The notes beneath the pieces were generated by a model that made no database searches, was not told the DNA's origin, and was given only the letters and a program-made list of their open reading frames with translations. Of a stretch of DNA of 64,000 nt, positions 55,492 to 64,000 are shown one piece after another. Source of the stretch: Croceibacterium ferulae (GTDB lineage: Bacteria > Pseudomonadota > Alphaproteobacteria > Sphingomonadales > Sphingomonadaceae); NCBI RefSeq assembly GCF_003660445.1, contig NZ_QZVQ01000004.1, positions 186,001-250,000 of the forward strand, given 5' to 3'. Both the position numbers and the translations under genes were made by a program. How positions within the stretch are numbered: the first letter of the stretch is position 1; the number at the start of each line of letters is the position of its first letter.

Positions 55492-55926
55492 TCAAGCGAC
55501 GGTCAGCGTCACTTCGATATTGCCGCGGGTGGCGTGGCTGTAGGGGCAGATCTCGTCTCCCGCCTGCATCAGCCGCTCGGCCTCCGCACGATCGACGCCG
55601 GGCAGGCTGGCGGAGAGGGCGACCTTGAGGCCGAAGCCCTTGTCCGGGCGCGGGCCGATGCCGACGGTGGCGGTGACCTTGGCGTCGGCCGGCACCTTGG
55701 GCAGGGTCTTGTCCAGCGTGGTGGCGAACTTCATCGCGCCCAGGAAACAGGCCGAATAGCCGGAGGCGAAGAGCTGTTCCGGATTGGTGCCTTCGCCGGT
55801 GCCGCCCATCTCCTTGGGCGGGCTCAGCTTCAGGTCGATCTTGTTGTCAGAGGTGGTGGCGCGCCCGTCGCGGCCGCCGGTGGCGGAGGCTTGGGCTTCG
55901 TAGACGGGGGTGATGGGGGTGGTCAT
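55492..55926 (-). CDS. ohr: Organic hydroperoxide resistance protein (Ohr/OsmC family)
   Basis: The 144-residue thiol peroxidase has both redox cysteines in Ohr context: Cys 60 in FASGYSACFLGAMKF and Cys 127 in EICPYSHATRGNIEV. PVYEAQASATGGRDGRA near the start is also typical of Ohr rather than OsmC. It reduces organic and fatty acid hydroperoxides in the cytoplasm. The ATG at 55926 follows GGAGAG by six bases. The usual OhrR repressor gene is not adjacent. Its stop lies at the edge of the GC-rich inverted repeat. Confidence 0.94.
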   Translation of the reverse strand: MTTPITPVYEAQASATGGRDGRATTSDNKIDLKLSPPKEMGGTGEGTNPEQLFASGYSACFLGAMKFATTLDKTLPKVPADAKVTATVGIGPRPDKGFGLKVALSASLPGVDRAEAERLMQAGDEICPYSHATRGNIEVTLTVA

Positions 55927-56168
55927 TATGGCTCTCTCCAAGCTGTGCGACGTGAACTGAAGATACCCGGTTAACATCGTTCCGCAATCGTATCGAGATC
56001 CTGAGGCTCTCGTGCTCAATGGCGTTGAGAGTGCCAATTGAAGCAGGCATGCGCTATCCTCTCGAGGAACGATCGCCGGGCATTTTGCGCTTCTCGCTCG
56101 CCAATTGACGGTTATAGAACGACTGACCCGCAACGGTGCGGTGTTGGCGCGGGCGAAAGGAGACAGCC

Positions 56169-56915
56169 GTGAACCCGGTTGAGTATGTCTTTCGCATAGA
56201 TGTGTTCAGGCCCGAGACGCTTCCGATGGCGCGCTTGGCTGAATACCTCGCCGCTCTTGCAAAGATGATCGGCCATCCCGAACACACCCATTTCGTGGGT
56301 GTAGAGCATGGCAGTGCCAAGCTCCGAACGGCTGTGGACGCCGTTGATGCACCGAAGGTGGCGACGCGCCTGAATGGAGTGCGTGTTGGAGACGCGCCGA
56401 AAGAGGCTCTTGCCGCCAAGCAGCAGCTCGAAGAACTCCTCGCAAACGACAATGCCGTTGGAACGTTGACCGAAGGTGACGGCATTCGTGTTGTGGTAAG
56501 CTTTATGGGTCGTAATCGGCCGAAGCCCCTTACCTTCCCACCGTTCCGCGAAGACGCAGCTATCGACGGGCAGCTCGTGTCGATCGGCGGGCGCGACAAC
56601 ACTGCTCATGCGACACTCCAAGACGGAAGCCTCTTCCATGTGGGATTGACGGTAAGAAGGGAGATGGCTCGCGACTTGGCGCGGTTGCTCTACGGACCAA
56701 TGCTTCGTCTTCATGGTAATGGGCGATTTGAGCGACAGAGCGATGGCGTCTGGAAGATGAGCGACTTCCGAGTTGAGCGGTATGAAGTTCTTGATGAGCG
56801 TCCCATCCAGAGTGTTCTTGAGACGGTCAGAGCGGTTCAGGGCAATCGGCTGATGGACCCAGATGTCTATCGTGATGTAACTGCCTTCAGCCAGAGAGAG
56901 GGCGATCAACGGTGA
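56169..56915 (+). CDS. Unrecognised 248-residue protein, first gene of a PIN-nuclease cassette
   Basis: Translation probably starts at the GTG at 56169, six bases after AAAGGAGA; an ATG at 56136 would add 11 residues. I recognise no named domain. The N-terminal third looks alpha/beta with PMARLAEYLAALAKMIG and HTHFVGVEHGSAKL. A charged helix (PKEALAAKQQLEELLAND) follows, then a beta-rich part (GRDNTAHATLQDGSLFHVGLTV) ending in a basic tail. The 3' end overlaps the PIN gene (GTGA), so the two are coupled. The local G+C is visibly lower than around it, near 55 percent in several lines. It is long for a classical antitoxin; a dedicated partner or inhibitor of the nuclease is possible but unproven. 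Confidence 0.8.
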   Translation: MNPVEYVFRIDVFRPETLPMARLAEYLAALAKMIGHPEHTHFVGVEHGSAKLRTAVDAVDAPKVATRLNGVRVGDAPKEALAAKQQLEELLANDNAVGTLTEGDGIRVVVSFMGRNRPKPLTFPPFREDAAIDGQLVSIGGRDNTAHATLQDGSLFHVGLTVRREMARDLARLLYGPMLRLHGNGRFERQSDGVWKMSDFRVERYEVLDERPIQSVLETVRAVQGNRLMDPDVYRDVTAFSQREGDQR

Positions 56916-57475
56916 TCTTGGCGGTTGATAGCTCAGCGCTGGTATTGCTCATCAATCCGGCTTCAAACCCTCCAACCGACCCGGCAACGGATAAGCCGCT
57001 CGAGCACTCTCAGGAGCGCGTGGAAGGACTGCTTGCGAGCCTTACACCGACCGACACTTTGATCATATCCACGCCCGTCTTGGCGGAAGCTCTGGTGTGG
57101 GCAGATGAGGGTGCGCCAGCGTTGCTTGAAAGTCTTGCCGGAATGGCCCGTGTACGCGTTCGCCCATTCGGCGAGCGGGCTGCGATCGAGACAGCACTGA
57201 TGACTCGTCAGGCCATAGATGCGGGCGATAAGCGTGGGGGTTCCAGTGCTCCTTGGCAGAAGGTCAAGGTCGATCGCCAAGTGATCGCTATAGCGCGGGT
57301 AGAAGGGGCGACCCACATCTACGCCGATGATCATAACCTGACAGCCTTCGCTCGGCAGTTGGGCATGGAGGCGCTTAGTACATGGGACTTGCCCGTGCCT
57401 GAGCGGGTTGAGGATCTGTTCTCGATTTCCGGCGTGCCGGAGCAGCCCGTAGAAGGCAATGACCCGCTCGACTGA
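56912..57475 (+). CDS. PIN-domain nuclease, probable toxin-like partner of the upstream gene
   Basis: From a GTG at 56912 the protein has 187 residues with the PIN acidic set: Asp 6 (ILAVDSSALVLLI), Glu 59 (STPVLAEALVW), Asp 121 (KVKVDRQVIAIARV) and Asp 139/140 (HIYADDHNLTAFARQLG). PIN domains are metal-dependent RNases, often toxins of VapC type, but this one is longer than the usual 130-140 residues. Extra length lies in an insert after strand 1 (PASNPPTDPATDKPLEHSQ) and in the C-terminal tail. It is coupled to the 248-residue gene rather than to a small AbrB or RHH antitoxin. The priA gene is convergent 10 bases downstream. Confidence 0.85.
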   Translation: MILAVDSSALVLLINPASNPPTDPATDKPLEHSQERVEGLLASLTPTDTLIISTPVLAEALVWADEGAPALLESLAGMARVRVRPFGERAAIETALMTRQAIDAGDKRGGSSAPWQKVKVDRQVIAIARVEGATHIYADDHNLTAFARQLGMEALSTWDLPVPERVEDLFSISGVPEQPVEGNDPLD

Positions 57476-57485
57476 GCGCCGGCCT

Positions 57486-59651
57486 TCAAACAAAACTATA
57501 CGGATCAATATCCACGCTCACCCGCACGCCCTGCGGGTGGCGATGCTCCGCCAGCCATTCGCGGATCACCGCCTGCACCTGCGCCGTGCGCCTTGCATTG
57601 AGCAGCAGGCGGTAGCGGAAGCGGCCACGCAGCAAGGATAGCGGCGCCGGGGCGGGGCCGAGCACTTCCACGTCGGGCAGGTCGGGCCGCGTGGCGCCGA
57701 GGCGGTTGGCGGCTTCGCGGGCTTCGGCCTCGTCCTCGCTGCTGACGATGATCGCGGCCCAGCGGCCAAACGGAGGCGCGCCGGCGTCGCGGCGGGCTTC
57801 GGTCTCGGCGGCGTAGAAGGCGTCGCGGTCGCCGGCGGCCAGCGCGGCGATCACCGGCGCGTCGGGGTGGCGGGTCTGGATCAGCACCTCGCCCGGCTTG
57901 GTGCCGCGGCCCGCGCGGCCCGCCACCTGGGCGACCTGCTGGTAGGTCCGCTCCGCCGCGCGCAGGTCGCCGCCTTCCAGGCCGAGATCGGCATCGACCA
58001 CGCCGACCAGCGTGAGGTCGGGGAAGTGGAACCCCTTGGTAATCAATTGCGTGCCGACGATCACGTCCACCGCGCCGGCCTCTGCCTGGGCGATGAAGGT
58101 GGCGGCCTTGTCCGGCGTGTTCAGCGTGTCGGAGGTGACGAGCGCGGTGCGGGCATCGGGGAACAGTTCGGCCACCTCGTCCGCGATGCGTTCCACGCCG
58201 GGGCCGCAGGCGACCATGCAGTCGGGCTCGCCACATTCGGGGCAGGTGGGCGGCGGCGGCGTCTCGTGCCCGCAATGGTGGCAGGCGAGGCGGCGGCTGA
58301 GGCGGTGCTCCACCAGCCAGGCGCTGCAATTGGGGCATTTGAAGCGATAGCCGCAATTGCGGCACAGCGTGAGCGGGGCATAGCCGCGGCGGTTGAGGAA
58401 CAGCAGCGACTGCTCGCCGCGTTGCAAGCGTTCGGTGATGCCCTGCACGATCGGCTGGGCGAGCCAGCGGCCGGCGCCGGGCTTCTCCTCCGTCAGGTTG
58501 ACGATGCGGATCGTGGGCATGGTCGCCCCGCCAAAGCGGCTGGGCAGGACGAGGCGCTGGTAGGTGCCGCTCTCCGCCATCTGCAGGCTTTCCAGCGCGG
58601 GCGTGGCGCTGGCGAGAATGACGGGGATGCTTTCGAACCGGGCGCGCATCACGGCGACGTCGCGCGCGTTGTAGCGGACGCCGTCATCCTGCTTGAAGGA
58701 CACCTCGTGCGCCTCGTCCACCACGATCAGGCCCAGCTGCGCATAGGGCAGGAACAAAGCGGAGCGGGCGCCGACCACCACTTGTGCGCGCCCTTCGGAG
58801 ATGGCGCGCCAGGCGCGGCGGCGCTCAGTGCTTTTCAGCGAGGAGTGCCACAGGACCGGCTGCGTGCCGAAGCGCTGGGCGAAGCGGGTGAGGAACGCCT
58901 CCGTCAGGGCGATCTCCGGCAGGAGGACGAGCACCTGGCGTTGTTCGCGCAAGGCGGCGGCGACGGCTTCAAAATAGGTCTCGGTCTTGCCGGAGCCGGT
59001 CACGCCATCGAGCAGGAAGGGGGCGAAGGCGCGTGCCTGGACGGCGGCGACCATGGTGTCGGCGGCCTCCCGTTGCAGGGCGCTGAGGTCGGGCTGGTGA
59101 TGGTCGGGGTCGGCGGCGGGGTAGGGGCGGTCGATATCCACCTGCACCGGTTCCAGCGCGCCGGCATTGGCGAGGCCGCGCAGCACCGCCTCGCTGACGC
59201 CGCTGAGCGCGGCGAGTTCGCGCATGGTGGCCTGTTCGCCCTGCAGCGCGTCCAGCGCCAGCTTGCGCTGCGGGGTGAGGCGGGGCGGTTCCTGGCCGGA
59301 GAGGCGGTATTCGGTGGTGGTGGCCGGCCCGCGCAGGGCGCCGCCACTGGCCAACACCATGCGGGCGACCGCCGCCAGAGGGGCGCAGTAATAGTCCGCC
59401 GTCCATTCGATCAGGCGGCGCAGCTGCGGTTGCAGGGGCGGCACGGGCAGCTTGGCCAGCAGCGGGCGCAGCTTCGATTCCGGCACATCGGCGGCGGGCA
59501 GCCGCTCGGGTTCCCAGACGATTCCGATTATCTGGCGGGGGCCGAGCGGCGCGACCACCGCATCGCCCGGCTGCACCTGCATGCCTTCGGGCACACGATA
59601 GTCGAGCGGGCCGAGCGCGGCATTGAACTGGAGAAGGCGGATGCGGGTCAT
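57486..59651 (-). CDS. priA: Primosomal replication-restart helicase PriA
   Basis: PriA recognises stalled forks and loads the replicative helicase. The 721 residues contain the N-terminal DNA-binding part (VPEGMQVQPGDAVVAPLGPRQIIG), the ATP site GVTGSGKTETYFE and the DEAH box VVDEAHEVSFKQ. A double zinc knuckle inserts in the helicase (CRNCGYRFKCPNC, CHHCG, CPECG), and the C-terminal motor has GTQLITKGFHFP and QVAGRAGRG. The ATG at 59651 matches the family N-terminus, although no strong ribosome site precedes it. It is divergent from the outer-membrane protein gene. Confidence 0.97.
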   Translation of the reverse strand: MTRIRLLQFNAALGPLDYRVPEGMQVQPGDAVVAPLGPRQIIGIVWEPERLPAADVPESKLRPLLAKLPVPPLQPQLRRLIEWTADYYCAPLAAVARMVLASGGALRGPATTTEYRLSGQEPPRLTPQRKLALDALQGEQATMRELAALSGVSEAVLRGLANAGALEPVQVDIDRPYPAADPDHHQPDLSALQREAADTMVAAVQARAFAPFLLDGVTGSGKTETYFEAVAAALREQRQVLVLLPEIALTEAFLTRFAQRFGTQPVLWHSSLKSTERRRAWRAISEGRAQVVVGARSALFLPYAQLGLIVVDEAHEVSFKQDDGVRYNARDVAVMRARFESIPVILASATPALESLQMAESGTYQRLVLPSRFGGATMPTIRIVNLTEEKPGAGRWLAQPIVQGITERLQRGEQSLLFLNRRGYAPLTLCRNCGYRFKCPNCSAWLVEHRLSRRLACHHCGHETPPPPTCPECGEPDCMVACGPGVERIADEVAELFPDARTALVTSDTLNTPDKAATFIAQAEAGAVDVIVGTQLITKGFHFPDLTLVGVVDADLGLEGGDLRAAERTYQQVAQVAGRAGRGTKPGEVLIQTRHPDAPVIAALAAGDRDAFYAAETEARRDAGAPPFGRWAAIIVSSEDEAEAREAANRLGATRPDLPDVEVLGPAPAPLSLLRGRFRYRLLLNARRTAQVQAVIREWLAEHRHPQGVRVSVDIDPYSFV

Positions 59652-59723
59652 TCGCGGGGGTTCATGGAGGTGACAGGCAGGGCACGGCAAGGCCCGATGT
59701 GGCATCGAAGCGGGTCTGCACCA

Positions 59724-59743
59724 GTGTTGCCGCAATGCAACAC
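59724..59743. repeat. 7-bp perfect dyad between priA and the outer-membrane protein gene
   Basis: GTGTTGC at 59724-59730 and GCAACAC at 59737-59743 flank CGCAAT. It lies in the divergent promoter region, 110 bases before the barrel protein ATG and 73 bases from the priA start. It may be an operator. Confidence 0.4.
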
Positions 59744-59852
59744 GAGCTGGCCGGATTGGCATTTGTTGTACGAAAGCGGGGAGCTTTGGGCAGGGATGAT
59801 GGTTCGGGGCAGGCAAGCTAACGAGCTGCCCAATCGCAAGAGGTTATTGAAT

Positions 59853-60680
59853 ATGAGAGCATTTCTGTCCGCCCTGACCGTCGGCACCGCGATGATCGCC
59901 GTTCCCGCAATGGCGCAGACCGCCACCACCGACTGGACCGGCCCCTATGTCGGCGTGCACGGCGGCTACACCTTCAACGAATCCGATCGCGGCGAGACGC
60001 TGGTGTTCGACACCAATGGCGACGGCGACCGTGACGCGGTCCGCACCACCACCGGTGCCAACGCGTTCAGCCCCGGCTTCTGCGACGGCCGCCCGAACAG
60101 CGGCGTTGCTGCCGACGGTTGCGAAGGTGACGAGGATTCCATCACCGGCGGCGTGAAGGTTGGTTACGACCGGCAGATGGGCCCCGTCGTGGTCGGCCTG
60201 GTGGCCGATTACACGCATGGCAAGCTGCGCAACTACGTGACCGGCTTCAGCACGACGCCGGCGTCCTACACCTTCACCCGCACCGTGCGGAACCAGGCCT
60301 CGCTGCGCGCCCGCGCCGGCGTGACCTCGGGCGATGGCCTGCTGTATGCCACGGGTGGTCTGGCCTGGGCCCGCGTGCAGAACCGCTTCACCACCAGCAA
60401 TGGGGCCAACAGCTTCACCCCGAACAATGATGAAGAGGGTGCATGGGGCTACGTCCTGGGCGGCGGTTACGAGCACAAGCTGACGGACGCGATCTCGGTC
60501 GGTCTGGAGTACCAGTGGCGCAACCTGAAGGCGGATGACTTCCAGGTGGCCGTGGGTCGTGGCTCCGCTCCGGCGACCAATCCGTTCCTGATCGGCGGCG
60601 CCGGCGGCACGGACATGGAGCGCCTGAACGGCCGCTTCAAGACGCATGGCGTGAACGCCAACGTCAACTTCCGCTTCTGA
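59853..60680 (+). CDS. Outer-membrane beta-barrel protein
   Basis: The 275-residue protein has a signal peptide (MRAFLSALTVGTAMIAVPAMAQ) and the start of an OmpA/Omp25-like barrel (DWTGPYVGVHGGYTFNESD). Alternating strands such as VVVGLVADYTHGKL, LYATGGLAWARVQNRF and YVLGGGYEHKLTDAISVGLEYQW end in VNANVNFRF with the C-terminal Phe used by the BAM machinery. A loop around residues 50-75 is rich in Asp, Gly and Asn with two Cys. AAGAGG precedes the ATG. It may be a surface or porin-like protein; the function is not known. The stop overlaps the next start (TGATG). Confidence 0.9.
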   Translation: MRAFLSALTVGTAMIAVPAMAQTATTDWTGPYVGVHGGYTFNESDRGETLVFDTNGDGDRDAVRTTTGANAFSPGFCDGRPNSGVAADGCEGDEDSITGGVKVGYDRQMGPVVVGLVADYTHGKLRNYVTGFSTTPASYTFTRTVRNQASLRARAGVTSGDGLLYATGGLAWARVQNRFTTSNGANSFTPNNDEEGAWGYVLGGGYEHKLTDAISVGLEYQWRNLKADDFQVAVGRGSAPATNPFLIGGAGGTDMERLNGRFKTHGVNANVNFRF

Positions 60681-61378
60681 TGCGGATGGCAGCCAGCCCC
60701 CTTCCGACGCGCCGTGCCTTGATGGCCGGTGCCTTGGCGGCCGGGCTGGCCGCCGCCCTCCCGGGCTGCGCGGGTGTGTCCCAGCCGCTCAGCCTGACGG
60801 AGGCGGTTCGCCGGCTGTTGCTGTTGTCGAGCGAGCGGGCCTTTGCCCGGCTGACCGCGCCCGGCGGTTACTGGGACGAGGCGCTGACCCGCGCCGACCT
60901 GCCCGCCCGGCTGGGCACGCGCGGCGATGCGCTGACGCGGGTGCTGGCATCCCCCTTGTTCCGTCAGCGGCTGGATGGCGTGCTGGCCGATGCCGCGGTC
61001 GATGCGTCCTATCGCGCGGCGCCGGTGGTGACCGATGCGGTGCGGACCGTGGGCGTCGCCAACGCGCTGGCGATCGTGCGCGGCGGTCCTTCTGCGGCAA
61101 CGCAATTCCTGCGCGGTGAACTGGGCGGCCGGCTGCTGGCTGTGCTGCTGCCCGAGGCTGACGAGGCGCTTGCCACCCTGTCCGACCCGCTGGTCAGCGG
61201 CCTGCTGGGCGCGGCGACCGGCGTCGACACCGCCGCCATTGCCCGCGGTCTTGCCGCTGCGGTGGAGGATACGATCTGGACCGAGATCGGCCGGGAGGAA
61301 GGCGCGATCCGCGCCAATCCCCGTGCGTCGGGCGACCCGGCGCTGGCCGGCATCTTCGGCGTGGCCGGCGCGCTGTAG
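60680..61378 (+). CDS. DUF4197-like exported protein
   Basis: The 232-residue protein begins with a twin-arginine-like leader (PTRRALMAGALAAGLAAALPGC) whose end could be a lipobox, so it is exported and perhaps lipidated. The mature part is helical, with LTEAVRRLLLLSSERAFARLTAPGGYW near the start and FLRGELGGRLLAVLLPEADEAL later, a pattern like the DUF4197 family of periplasmic proteins. No enzymatic motif is seen. It is coupled to the barrel protein gene by a TGATG overlap, so the pair may act together at the envelope. It is convergent with the next gene three bases away. Confidence 0.8.
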   Translation: MRMAASPLPTRRALMAGALAAGLAAALPGCAGVSQPLSLTEAVRRLLLLSSERAFARLTAPGGYWDEALTRADLPARLGTRGDALTRVLASPLFRQRLDGVLADAAVDASYRAAPVVTDAVRTVGVANALAIVRGGPSAATQFLRGELGGRLLAVLLPEADEALATLSDPLVSGLLGAATGVDTAAIARGLAAAVEDTIWTEIGREEGAIRANPRASGDPALAGIFGVAGAL

Positions 61379-61381
61379 CTT

Positions 61382-62032
61382 CTACAGCCGCCAGGTCAGC
61401 GAGACCTGCGGCACATGGCTCCACTGGTCTTCCTGTTCCCCACGCGGGCTGAGGATCAGCAGATAGGCCGCTCCCATTTCCAGCCGGTCCGACACCTCGT
61501 GCTGCACGCCGATACGCCCGCGCCAGCTATCCACCCCCTTCGGCGCACCGACTGTCTGGGTGCGGGCATTGTAGAGCACTTCCGCCGATCCGTTGATGCT
61601 GGTGTCGTCACTGAGCGCTGCGGTGAGCTGCAGCCGTTGCCGCAGGCGCAGCGCCATGCGATCCGCCCCGTTGAAGAAGCGCTGCTCCACCCGGGTGCGG
61701 GCCTGGAAGGGGCCGGCGCTGAGCGTCAGCTGCTGGTGCGGGCGGAACTCGTTCGGGCCGGCGGCAGCGATGAAGGCCGCGCCGCCGCCGATCGTGACCG
61801 TGTCGTTCAGCCGATGATCGTAAGTCGCGCGATTGTTCACCTGTTCGTTCCCCACGGCGCCTTCGCGCGTGCGGGGTGACACCTCCAGCGTGAGGCGCCC
61901 GTCGCTGCCGACCGGCGCGGTCAGGATCGAATAATGCCACAGCTGGGTGTCGTCATTCGCCAGGGCCGGCGTGGTCGCGGCGCAAGCAGCAGCTACGGCA
62001 AGGAGGCGGAGAAAGCCGGTTGTGCGGGGCAT
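61382..62032 (-). CDS. DUF2490-like outer-membrane protein
   Basis: The 216-residue protein has a signal peptide ([17 protein letters not shown]) and a repeated beta-strand pattern: [52 protein letters not shown] and a final [10 protein letters not shown] ending in a hydrophobic residue. This is the layout of DUF2490 outer-membrane barrels, whose role is unknown. The ATG at 62032 follows a weak ribosome site. It is divergent from the transaldolase gene, about 70 bases apart, and converges with the DUF4197-like gene. Confidence 0.8.
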   Translation of the reverse strand: MPRTTGFLRLLAVAAACAATTPALANDDTQLWHYSILTAPVGSDGRLTLEVSPRTREGAVGNEQVNNRATYDHRLNDTVTIGGGAAFIAAAGPNEFRPHQQLTLSAGPFQARTRVEQRFFNGADRMALRLRQRLQLTAALSDDTSINGSAEVLYNARTQTVGAPKGVDSWRGRIGVQHEVSDRLEMGAAYLLILSPRGEQEDQWSHVPQVSLTWRL

Positions 62033-62101
62033 GACCGCGCCTATAGAGTTCGCGTCTGCCGCGGCAATCACCGCATCCGCAAAAAGAGTCACAAACCGGT
62101 C

Positions 62102-62794
62102 ATGAAATTCTTCGTCGACACCGCCGACACTTCCGAGATCGCCGAACTGGCCGCCACCGGCCTGCTGGACGGCGTGACCACCAATCCTACGCTGATCAGC
62201 AAGTCGGGCAAGGACTTCATCGCCGTCACGCGGGAGATCTGCGCGCTGGTGGATGGCCCCGTCAGTGCCGAGGTCGTGGCGCTGGATCACCGGCAGATGA
62301 TGCGCGAGGCCGATGTGCTGCGCGCCATTGCCCCCAATGTGTGCATCAAGGTGCCGCTGACGGTGGACGGCCTGAAGACCTGCAAGGCGCTGTCGGACGA
62401 TGGCACCATGGTCAATGTCACGCTGTGCTTTTCCGCCAACCAGGCGCTGCTGGCGGCGAAGGCCGGGGCCAGCTTCATCAGCCCGTTCATCGGTCGGCAT
62501 GACGATAACGGCTTCGACGGGATGGACCTGATCCGCGACATCCGCCTGATCTACGACAATTATGCTTTCGAGACGGAGATCCTGGCCGCCAGCATCCGCC
62601 ATCCGGTGCATGTGCTGGAAGCCGCCCGGATCGGCGCCGATGTCGGCACGATGCCGGCCAAGGTGATCTGGAGCCTGTTCAACCATGTCCTGACCGACAA
62701 GGGCATCGAAGGCTTCCTGAAGGACTGGGCCACCACCGGTCAGACCATCGTGGAAGCGATCGAAGAGGCGGCAGGCGAAAAGCCCGCTGGCTAG
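62102..62794 (+). CDS. Transaldolase/fructose-6-phosphate aldolase (FSA/TalC type)
   Basis: The 230-residue protein belongs to the short transaldolase group: [33 protein letters not shown] and the Schiff-base Lys 83 in [39 protein letters not shown] and a C-terminal extension follow. Members either transfer dihydroxyacetone units in the pentose phosphate pathway or split fructose 6-phosphate; sequence alone does not decide. It lies two bases before the cobT reading frame on the same strand. Confidence 0.93.
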   Translation: MKFFVDTADTSEIAELAATGLLDGVTTNPTLISKSGKDFIAVTREICALVDGPVSAEVVALDHRQMMREADVLRAIAPNVCIKVPLTVDGLKTCKALSDDGTMVNVTLCFSANQALLAAKAGASFISPFIGRHDDNGFDGMDLIRDIRLIYDNYAFETEILAASIRHPVHVLEAARIGADVGTMPAKVIWSLFNHVLTDKGIEGFLKDWATTGQTIVEAIEEAAGEKPAG

Positions 62795-62796
62795 GC

Positions 62797-64000
62797 TTGG
62801 CTGACGAGACCCCTCTTGACCGATTCCGGCTGGCGCTGACCGGCGCCGCGCGGGCGATCGCGCGCGATGCCGAGGCCGAGGTTGGCTGGACGCCCGACAG
62901 CCCGTTGCTGGCGGGGCGGACCCTGCGCGTGCCGATGCCGCATCGCTCGCTGCCGGCCGACCAGGCGCGCGAGGCGCGCGGCTTCGCCGACAGCTTCGCG
63001 CTGCGGCTGCGCCATCATGACGAAGGGCTGCACCGGCGTGCGGCGCCGGAAGACCCGGTGGCCCGCGCCTGTTTCGATGCGGTCGAGCGGGTGCGTTACG
63101 AAGCGCTGGGCGAGACCGCCTTTGCCGGCATGCGGGACAATCTGGCGGCGTCCACCGCGCAACGGATGCGTGGCGACGCTATCGCCCGCGCGCAGGAGGC
63201 GGAGCAGGTGCCGCTCGCCAGCGCAGTGGCGCTGATGCTGCGCGAACAGCTGACCGGCCAGCCGATCCCGGACGTGGCGCGGCCCGGCGTGGAGCTGGTG
63301 CGCGAATGGGTGGAAAGCCGCACCGGCGACGATTTCGAGCGGCTGGGCGACAGTCTGGAGGATCAGCGCGCCTTTCAGTCGATGACGCTGGACCTGCTGC
63401 GCCACCTTGATCTGGTGCAGACCGAAGCACCCGCCGAGCCCGATCCCGACGAGGGCGAAGATGACGCACTGGGCGATGATGAAGGCGAGGATGAGGGCGC
63501 CGAGCAGACCCCGACGGAAGAGCGCCGCGAGCAGTCGCTGAGTGGCGAGACGGGCGAGGGCGATGCCGAGGATGACGGCTCCTCCGAGATCGAGAGCGAA
63601 GAGGAGATGCCGGAAGGGGCGGCCGGGGAGGATGGCGAGGAGGGCAGCGTGCCCAATCGCCCGAACCGCCCCTGGACCGAGCTGCCCGACCAGTTCGATT
63701 ACCGGGCCTATGCTGAGCAGTTCGACGAGGTCGTCGAGGCGCAGGAGCTGTGCGACCATGAGGAACTGGATCGCCTGCGCGCCTATCTCGACAGCCAGCT
63801 GACCGGTCTTGCGGGCGTGGTCACGCGGCTGGCCAACCGGTTGCAGCGGCGGTTGATGGCACAGCAGAACCGCGCCTGGGACTTCGACCAGGAGGAAGGC
63901 CTGCTGGATGCGGCGCGGCTGGCGCGCGTGATCGTCAGCCCCGGCCAGTCGCTCAGCTACAAGGTGGAGCAGGACCAGGCGTTCAAGGACACGGTGGTCA
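62797..64000 (+). CDS. cobT: Cobaltochelatase subunit CobT (3' end outside window)
   Basis: CobT with CobS forms the ATPase part of the aerobic cobalt chelatase in B12 synthesis. About 401 residues are visible. The likely start is the TTG at 62797, two bases after the transaldolase stop; no ATG fits the family N-terminus ([19 protein letters not shown]). Recognisable parts are [23 protein letters not shown], a very acidic linker (about residues 210-285, 63424-63650) and [47 protein letters not shown] follows. The frame is cut just before the C-terminal von Willebrand A metal site. cobS and cobN are not in the window. Confidence 0.93.
   Translation, partial: MADETPLDRFRLALTGAARAIARDAEAEVGWTPDSPLLAGRTLRVPMPHRSLPADQAREARGFADSFALRLRHHDEGLHRRAAPEDPVARACFDAVERVRYEALGETAFAGMRDNLAASTAQRMRGDAIARAQEAEQVPLASAVALMLREQLTGQPIPDVARPGVELVREWVESRTGDDFERLGDSLEDQRAFQSMTLDLLRHLDLVQTEAPAEPDPDEGEDDALGDDEGEDEGAEQTPTEERREQSLSGETGEGDAEDDGSSEIESEEEMPEGAAGEDGEEGSVPNRPNRPWTELPDQFDYRAYAEQFDEVVEAQELCDHEELDRLRAYLDSQLTGLAGVVTRLANRLQRRLMAQQNRAWDFDQEEGLLDAARLARVIVSPGQSLSYKVEQDQAFKDTVV

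Noticed and set aside
55135-55974. Small open frames in and around the GC-rich inverted repeat
   Set aside because: They are low-complexity translations of the repeat or antisense to ohr, with no ribosome sites.
56033-56108. GCCAATTGA repeated at 56033-56041 and 56100-56108 as possible insertion-site duplication of the PIN cassette
   Set aside because: Both copies lie on the same side of the cassette and the string is short, so they do not bracket it.
56112-56909. A 265-codon minus-strand frame opposite the first gene of the PIN cassette
   Set aside because: The plus-strand frame has a good ribosome site and is coupled to the PIN gene; the minus frame has neither.
57867-59852. A long N-terminal extension of the outer-membrane barrel protein frame through the priA region
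   Set aside because: The extension is antisense to priA. A signal peptide and ribosome site at 59853 mark the true start.

Overview
The window is about two thirds G+C, densely packed and largely organised in short operons. It has several hallmarks of an alphaproteobacterium of the order Sphingomonadales: TonB-dependent receptor-centred sugar uptake, oxidative (non-phosphorylative) pentose catabolism, HWE-type sensor kinases, a GC-rich intergenic inverted repeat, CobT, and an Fe-S photolyase. The order is an inference from gene content and protein style; no rRNA is present. I saw no tRNA, rRNA, CRISPR array, insertion sequence or prophage.

Layout. 1-1398: a partial TadG-like protein and a small membrane protein. 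1417-4888 (minus): arginine succinyltransferase genes astB and astA with an M20 hydrolase, coupled by 4-base overlaps. 4977-7079: malate synthase G. 7189-12993: a signalling triad of hybrid kinase, CheR-type methyltransferase and HWE hybrid kinase. 13038-29867: a large locus for arabinan and L-arabinose. 29994-32264: a secreted caspase-fold protease. 32265-33166 (minus): purS and purQ. 33429-40574: an Lrp-type regulator divergent from an eight-gene phenylalanine/tyrosine degradation operon. 40602-45702 (minus): a lipoprotein, a YjaB-like acetyltransferase, metE with a cobalamin riboswitch, and dctA. 45714-54655 (minus): an M16 protease, a MHYT-GGDEF-EAL protein, purC, an Fe-S photolyase and azoR, with an HxlR regulator divergent from azoR. 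55338-55490: the intergenic inverted repeat. 55492-55926: ohr. 56169-57475: a lower-GC two-gene cassette of an unrecognised protein and a PIN nuclease. 57486-64000: priA, an outer-membrane barrel, DUF4197-like and DUF2490-like proteins, a transaldolase and the start of cobT.

How the genes work together. The arabinose locus reads as a complete route. A TonB receptor would import arabino-oligosaccharides, GH51 and two GH43 enzymes would release arabinose in the periplasm, and an exported aldose epimerase and an MFS permease would deliver it. Dehydrogenase, SMP-30 lactonase, IlvD/Edd dehydratase, AraD1-type dehydratase and 2-oxoglutarate-semialdehyde dehydrogenase would then convert it to 2-oxoglutarate. 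A FadR-type regulator sits inside the locus. A 14-base motif built on TGTCCGA recurs in front of three of its transcription units and is probably its operator.

The phenylalanine operon holds phhA, hppD, hmgA, fahA, maiA and phhB, plus a Rieske ferredoxin and a short-chain dehydrogenase resembling dihydropteridine reductase. It would therefore supply hydroxylation, cofactor recycling and ring cleavage in one transcript. Only the aminotransferase step is missing locally.

The least explained items are the PIN-nuclease cassette (56169-57475), the periplasmic caspase with four PPC-like repeats (29994-32264), the paired signalling kinases, and several strong uncharacterised inverted repeats.
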